Both the position numbers and the translations under genes were made by a program. A model generated the notes under the pieces. It was given only the letters and a program-made list of their open reading frames with translations, searched no databases and was not told the DNA's origin. From the NCBI GenBank assembly GCA_013151875.1, contig JAADHL010000224.1, positions 1-8,387 on the forward strand: 8,387 nucleotides of DNA. Direction: 5' to 3'. Position 1 is the stretch's first letter. The number at the start of each line of letters is the position of its first letter. Below are positions 6,393-8,387 of this stretch, one piece after another. This stretch comes from Deltaproteobacteria bacterium (lineage in GTDB: Bacteria; Myxococcota_A; UBA9042; DTJE01).

Positions 6393-8387
6393 TCAACCGT
6401 CATCGCCGTTGGGTTCGGCCTCGTCCTCTGGTTCGGCCAGCACGTCGACCGCGACCACCTGCTCGTCCTTGGCCAGGTGCATCAGGCGCACACCCTGGGT
6501 CACTCGTCCGATCACGCGGATTTCCGAGGCGCGAATCCTGATGGTCGTGCCCTTGTTGCTGGTCATGAGCAATTCGTCGCTGGGCAGGACGGATCGCATT
6601 GCCAGGACCAGGCCGACCCGCTTGGTGGTACGCATGGCCAGAACCCCGGTTCCGGCCCTTCGCTGGACCCTGTAGGCGCTTTGAGGGGTCCGTTTCCCAT
6701 AGCCCCGTTCAGTGACGGCCAGGATATTGATGTTGCTGTCCGGCCCGACGATGGCCATGCCCACGAGTTCGTCCTTGCCCTTGAGCCTCATGCCGCGCAC
6801 ACCGCGGGTCACCCGTCCGATTGGGCGCGCGTCGTCCACCGAGAACCTGATGGATTTACCCTCGCGCGAGAACAGGATGATGTGGTCCTCGGGACCAGCC
6901 AGCCTTACCGAGATGAGGTCATCCCCCGGGTCCAGTTTGATGGCCGCTATTCCGTTGGAGCGGATGTTTTTGTACAAAGAAAGGTCGGTGCGCTTTACCA
7001 GACCCTTCCTGGTGGAAAACACCAGGTGCTGCCCCTCTTCGAAGTCGTTGACCGACAGGATGGCCTCGACCGTTTCGTCGCCGGCGAGCTGCAACAGGTT
7101 CACGATGGCCCTGCCCTTGCTCTGGCGCGACCCTTGGGGGATGTTGTAGACGCGCACCCGGAATACGCGTCCCTTGTTGGTGAAGAACAGAACCCATGTG
7201 TGCGTGGAGGCCACGAACATCTTGGTCACGTGATCCTCGTCACGGACCTTCATGCCCGCCTTGCCCTTGCCCGCCCTGTTCTGACTGCGATAGACCGCGA
7301 CCGGCGTCCTCTTGATGAAGCCCTGCTGCGAGGCGGTCACCACCATGTCCTCTTCGGGAATCAGGTCCTCCAGCGACAGGTCGCCCTCGTCGTCCGTGAT
7401 CTCGGTCCGGCGTTCGTCCCTGTATTGTTCGCGCAACGCGATCAATTCCTTGGTGATTACGTCCATCAAGACCTTTTCCGAGCCAAGAATCTTGTTGAGA
7501 CGGCCTATCAGCTTCTCGATCTCCTCTAATTCGTTGAGTATCTTGTCCCGTTCCATGCGCGTCAGGCGCTCGAGGCGCATCTCCAGGATGGCCTTGGCCT
7601 GGATCAAAGACAGTCCGAACTTGTCGCACAGTCCGGTGCGGGCCTCCTCCGGATCCTTGGCGGCGCGGATCAGCGCGATCACTGCGTCCAGGTTGTCTAT
7701 GGCTATCTGGAAACCCAGCAACAGGTGCTCGCGCTCCCTGGCCTTTCGCAGCTCGAACATGGTCCTGCGCGTGACCACGTCCTTGCGGTGCTCCACGAAA
7801 TGGAACAGGGCGTCCTTCAAGGTGAGCAGTTTGGGCCGACCCTTGACGATGGCCAGCATGATGATGCTGAACGAGGACCGTAGAGGCGTCATGGCGTACA
7901 GTTGGTTCAGCGTGACGTGGGGGTCCCCGTCCCGCTTCATCTCGATGACGATACGCATCCCGTCGCGATCCGACTCGTCCCTCAGGTCGCTGATGCCCTC
8001 GATCCGTTTCAGCTTGTGCAGTTCAGCTATCCTCTCCAGCAGGCGGGCCTTGTTCACCTGGTAGGGGATCTCGGTGATGATTATTGCGGTCCTGTCCTTT
8101 TTCCCGCCCTCTTCGATTGTGGCGCGAGCCTTCATTTTCAGGGAACCGCGACCGGTTTCGTAGGCGGATTTGATGCCGGAGCGCCCTGTGATGAAACCGC
8201 CCGTGGGGAAGTCGGGACCGGGAATGATGTCCATCAATTCGTCGATGGTGATGTCTGGGTTCTTTATCAGCGCGATGGAGCCGTCGATCACCTCGCTCAG
8301 GTTATGGGGCGGGATGTTCGTGGACATGCCCACTGCAATGCCCGCGGACCCATTCACCAGCAGGTTCGGGACCCTGGCGGGAAGCAC
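6393..8387 (-). CDS. gyrA: DNA gyrase subunit A, C-terminal 664 residues (5' part beyond the right edge)
   Basis: GyrA is the DNA-breaking and DNA-wrapping subunit of gyrase, which introduces negative supercoils as an A2B2 complex. The visible part begins in the breakage-reunion domain just after the active-site region: LPARVPNLLVNGSAGIAVGMSTNIPPHNL, then IPGPDFPTGG and ITEIPYQVNKARLLERI. The QRDR and catalytic Tyr are outside the window. The tower and C-gate coiled-coil region follow (about visible residues 190-325). The C-terminal domain (about 348-650) contains six beta-pinwheel blades. The GyrA-box position in blade 1 reads QNRAGKG (visible residues 369-375), compared with the usual QRRGGKG; blade 5 has QRRAGTG. 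Six blades and a box-like motif favour GyrA over ParC. The tail is acidic (EPEDEAEPNGDDG), as in many GyrA proteins. The frame is open throughout. The gene is convergent with rsmA and no terminator hairpin is visible in the 3-nt gap. Confidence 0.96.
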   Translation of the reverse strand: MLPARVPNLLVNGSAGIAVGMSTNIPPHNLSEVIDGSIALIKNPDITIDELMDIIPGPDFPTGGFITGRSGIKSAYETGRGSLKMKARATIEEGGKKDRTAIIITEIPYQVNKARLLERIAELHKLKRIEGISDLRDESDRDGMRIVIEMKRDGDPHVTLNQLYAMTPLRSSFSIIMLAIVKGRPKLLTLKDALFHFVEHRKDVVTRRTMFELRKAREREHLLLGFQIAIDNLDAVIALIRAAKDPEEARTGLCDKFGLSLIQAKAILEMRLERLTRMERDKILNELEEIEKLIGRLNKILGSEKVLMDVITKELIALREQYRDERRTEITDDEGDLSLEDLIPEEDMVVTASQQGFIKRTPVAVYRSQNRAGKGKAGMKVRDEDHVTKMFVASTHTWVLFFTNKGRVFRVRVYNIPQGSRQSKGRAIVNLLQLAGDETVEAILSVNDFEEGQHLVFSTRKGLVKRTDLSLYKNIRSNGIAAIKLDPGDDLISVRLAGPEDHIILFSREGKSIRFSVDDARPIGRVTRGVRGMRLKGKDELVGMAIVGPDSNINILAVTERGYGKRTPQSAYRVQRRAGTGVLAMRTTKRVGLVLAMRSVLPSDELLMTSNKGTTIRIRASEIRVIGRVTQGVRLMHLAKDEQVVAVDVLAEPEDEAEPNGDDG

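Noticed and set aside
6477..7529. Plus-strand open frame of 350 codons opposite gyrA
   Set aside because: Long but antisense to clear GyrA sequence. Its translation (many His, Asp and Arg) mirrors GyrA codons and carries no known domain.
7312..8064. Plus-strand open frame of 250 codons opposite gyrA
   Set aside because: Ser/Arg-rich antisense shadow of the GyrA coiled-coil region with no independent support.

Overview
This GC-rich window reads as ordinary bacterial chromosome, mostly housekeeping genes, with two predicted lipoproteins that I cannot assign a function. The best lineage guess is an uncultured deltaproteobacterial or Myxococcota-like bacterium. That rests on the Cys-rich repeat lipoprotein with an acidic linker, the short-form ThiC and the general character of the proteins. 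It is an inference of modest strength. No mobile element, CRISPR array, rRNA, tRNA or phage gene is visible.

Layout. Positions 1-2899 hold a compact minus-strand block read from right to left: thiC (pyrimidine moiety of thiamine), a lipoprotein of about eight TPR units, and glyA (serine hydroxymethyltransferase), which runs off the left edge. The gaps are 22 and 2 nt, so this looks like one operon. A 103-nt divergent region (2900-3002) separates it from tsaD (tRNA t6A synthesis). It carries a plausible promoter for thiC, no visible TPP riboswitch, and a -10-like hexamer so close to the tsaD ATG that the tsaD mRNA may be leaderless. A perfect 16-bp palindrome spans the tsaD start codon. tsaD is full length but has a one-base frameshift near 3879, which moves its conserved C-terminus, including the metal-ligand motif, into another frame.

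Positions 4030-4186 are non-coding and contain two related GC-rich hairpins sharing a 13-nt core. Next come a Cys-rich predicted lipoprotein (4187-5575) with five tandem Cys modules and a C-terminal beta-rich domain, and rsmA (16S rRNA dimethyladenosine methyltransferase), which overlaps it by 11 nt. gyrA lies convergent to rsmA with only 3 nt between the stop codons. Its 5' part, including the QRDR and catalytic Tyr, is outside the right edge.

The genes serve cofactor and one-carbon metabolism (thiC, glyA), translation fidelity and ribosome maturation (tsaD, rsmA) and DNA topology (gyrA). I see no convincing new multi-gene system. The points most worth checking are the tsaD frameshift, the architecture of the tsaD start, the paired hairpins, the Cys-rich lipoprotein coupled to rsmA, and the divergent GyrA-box.
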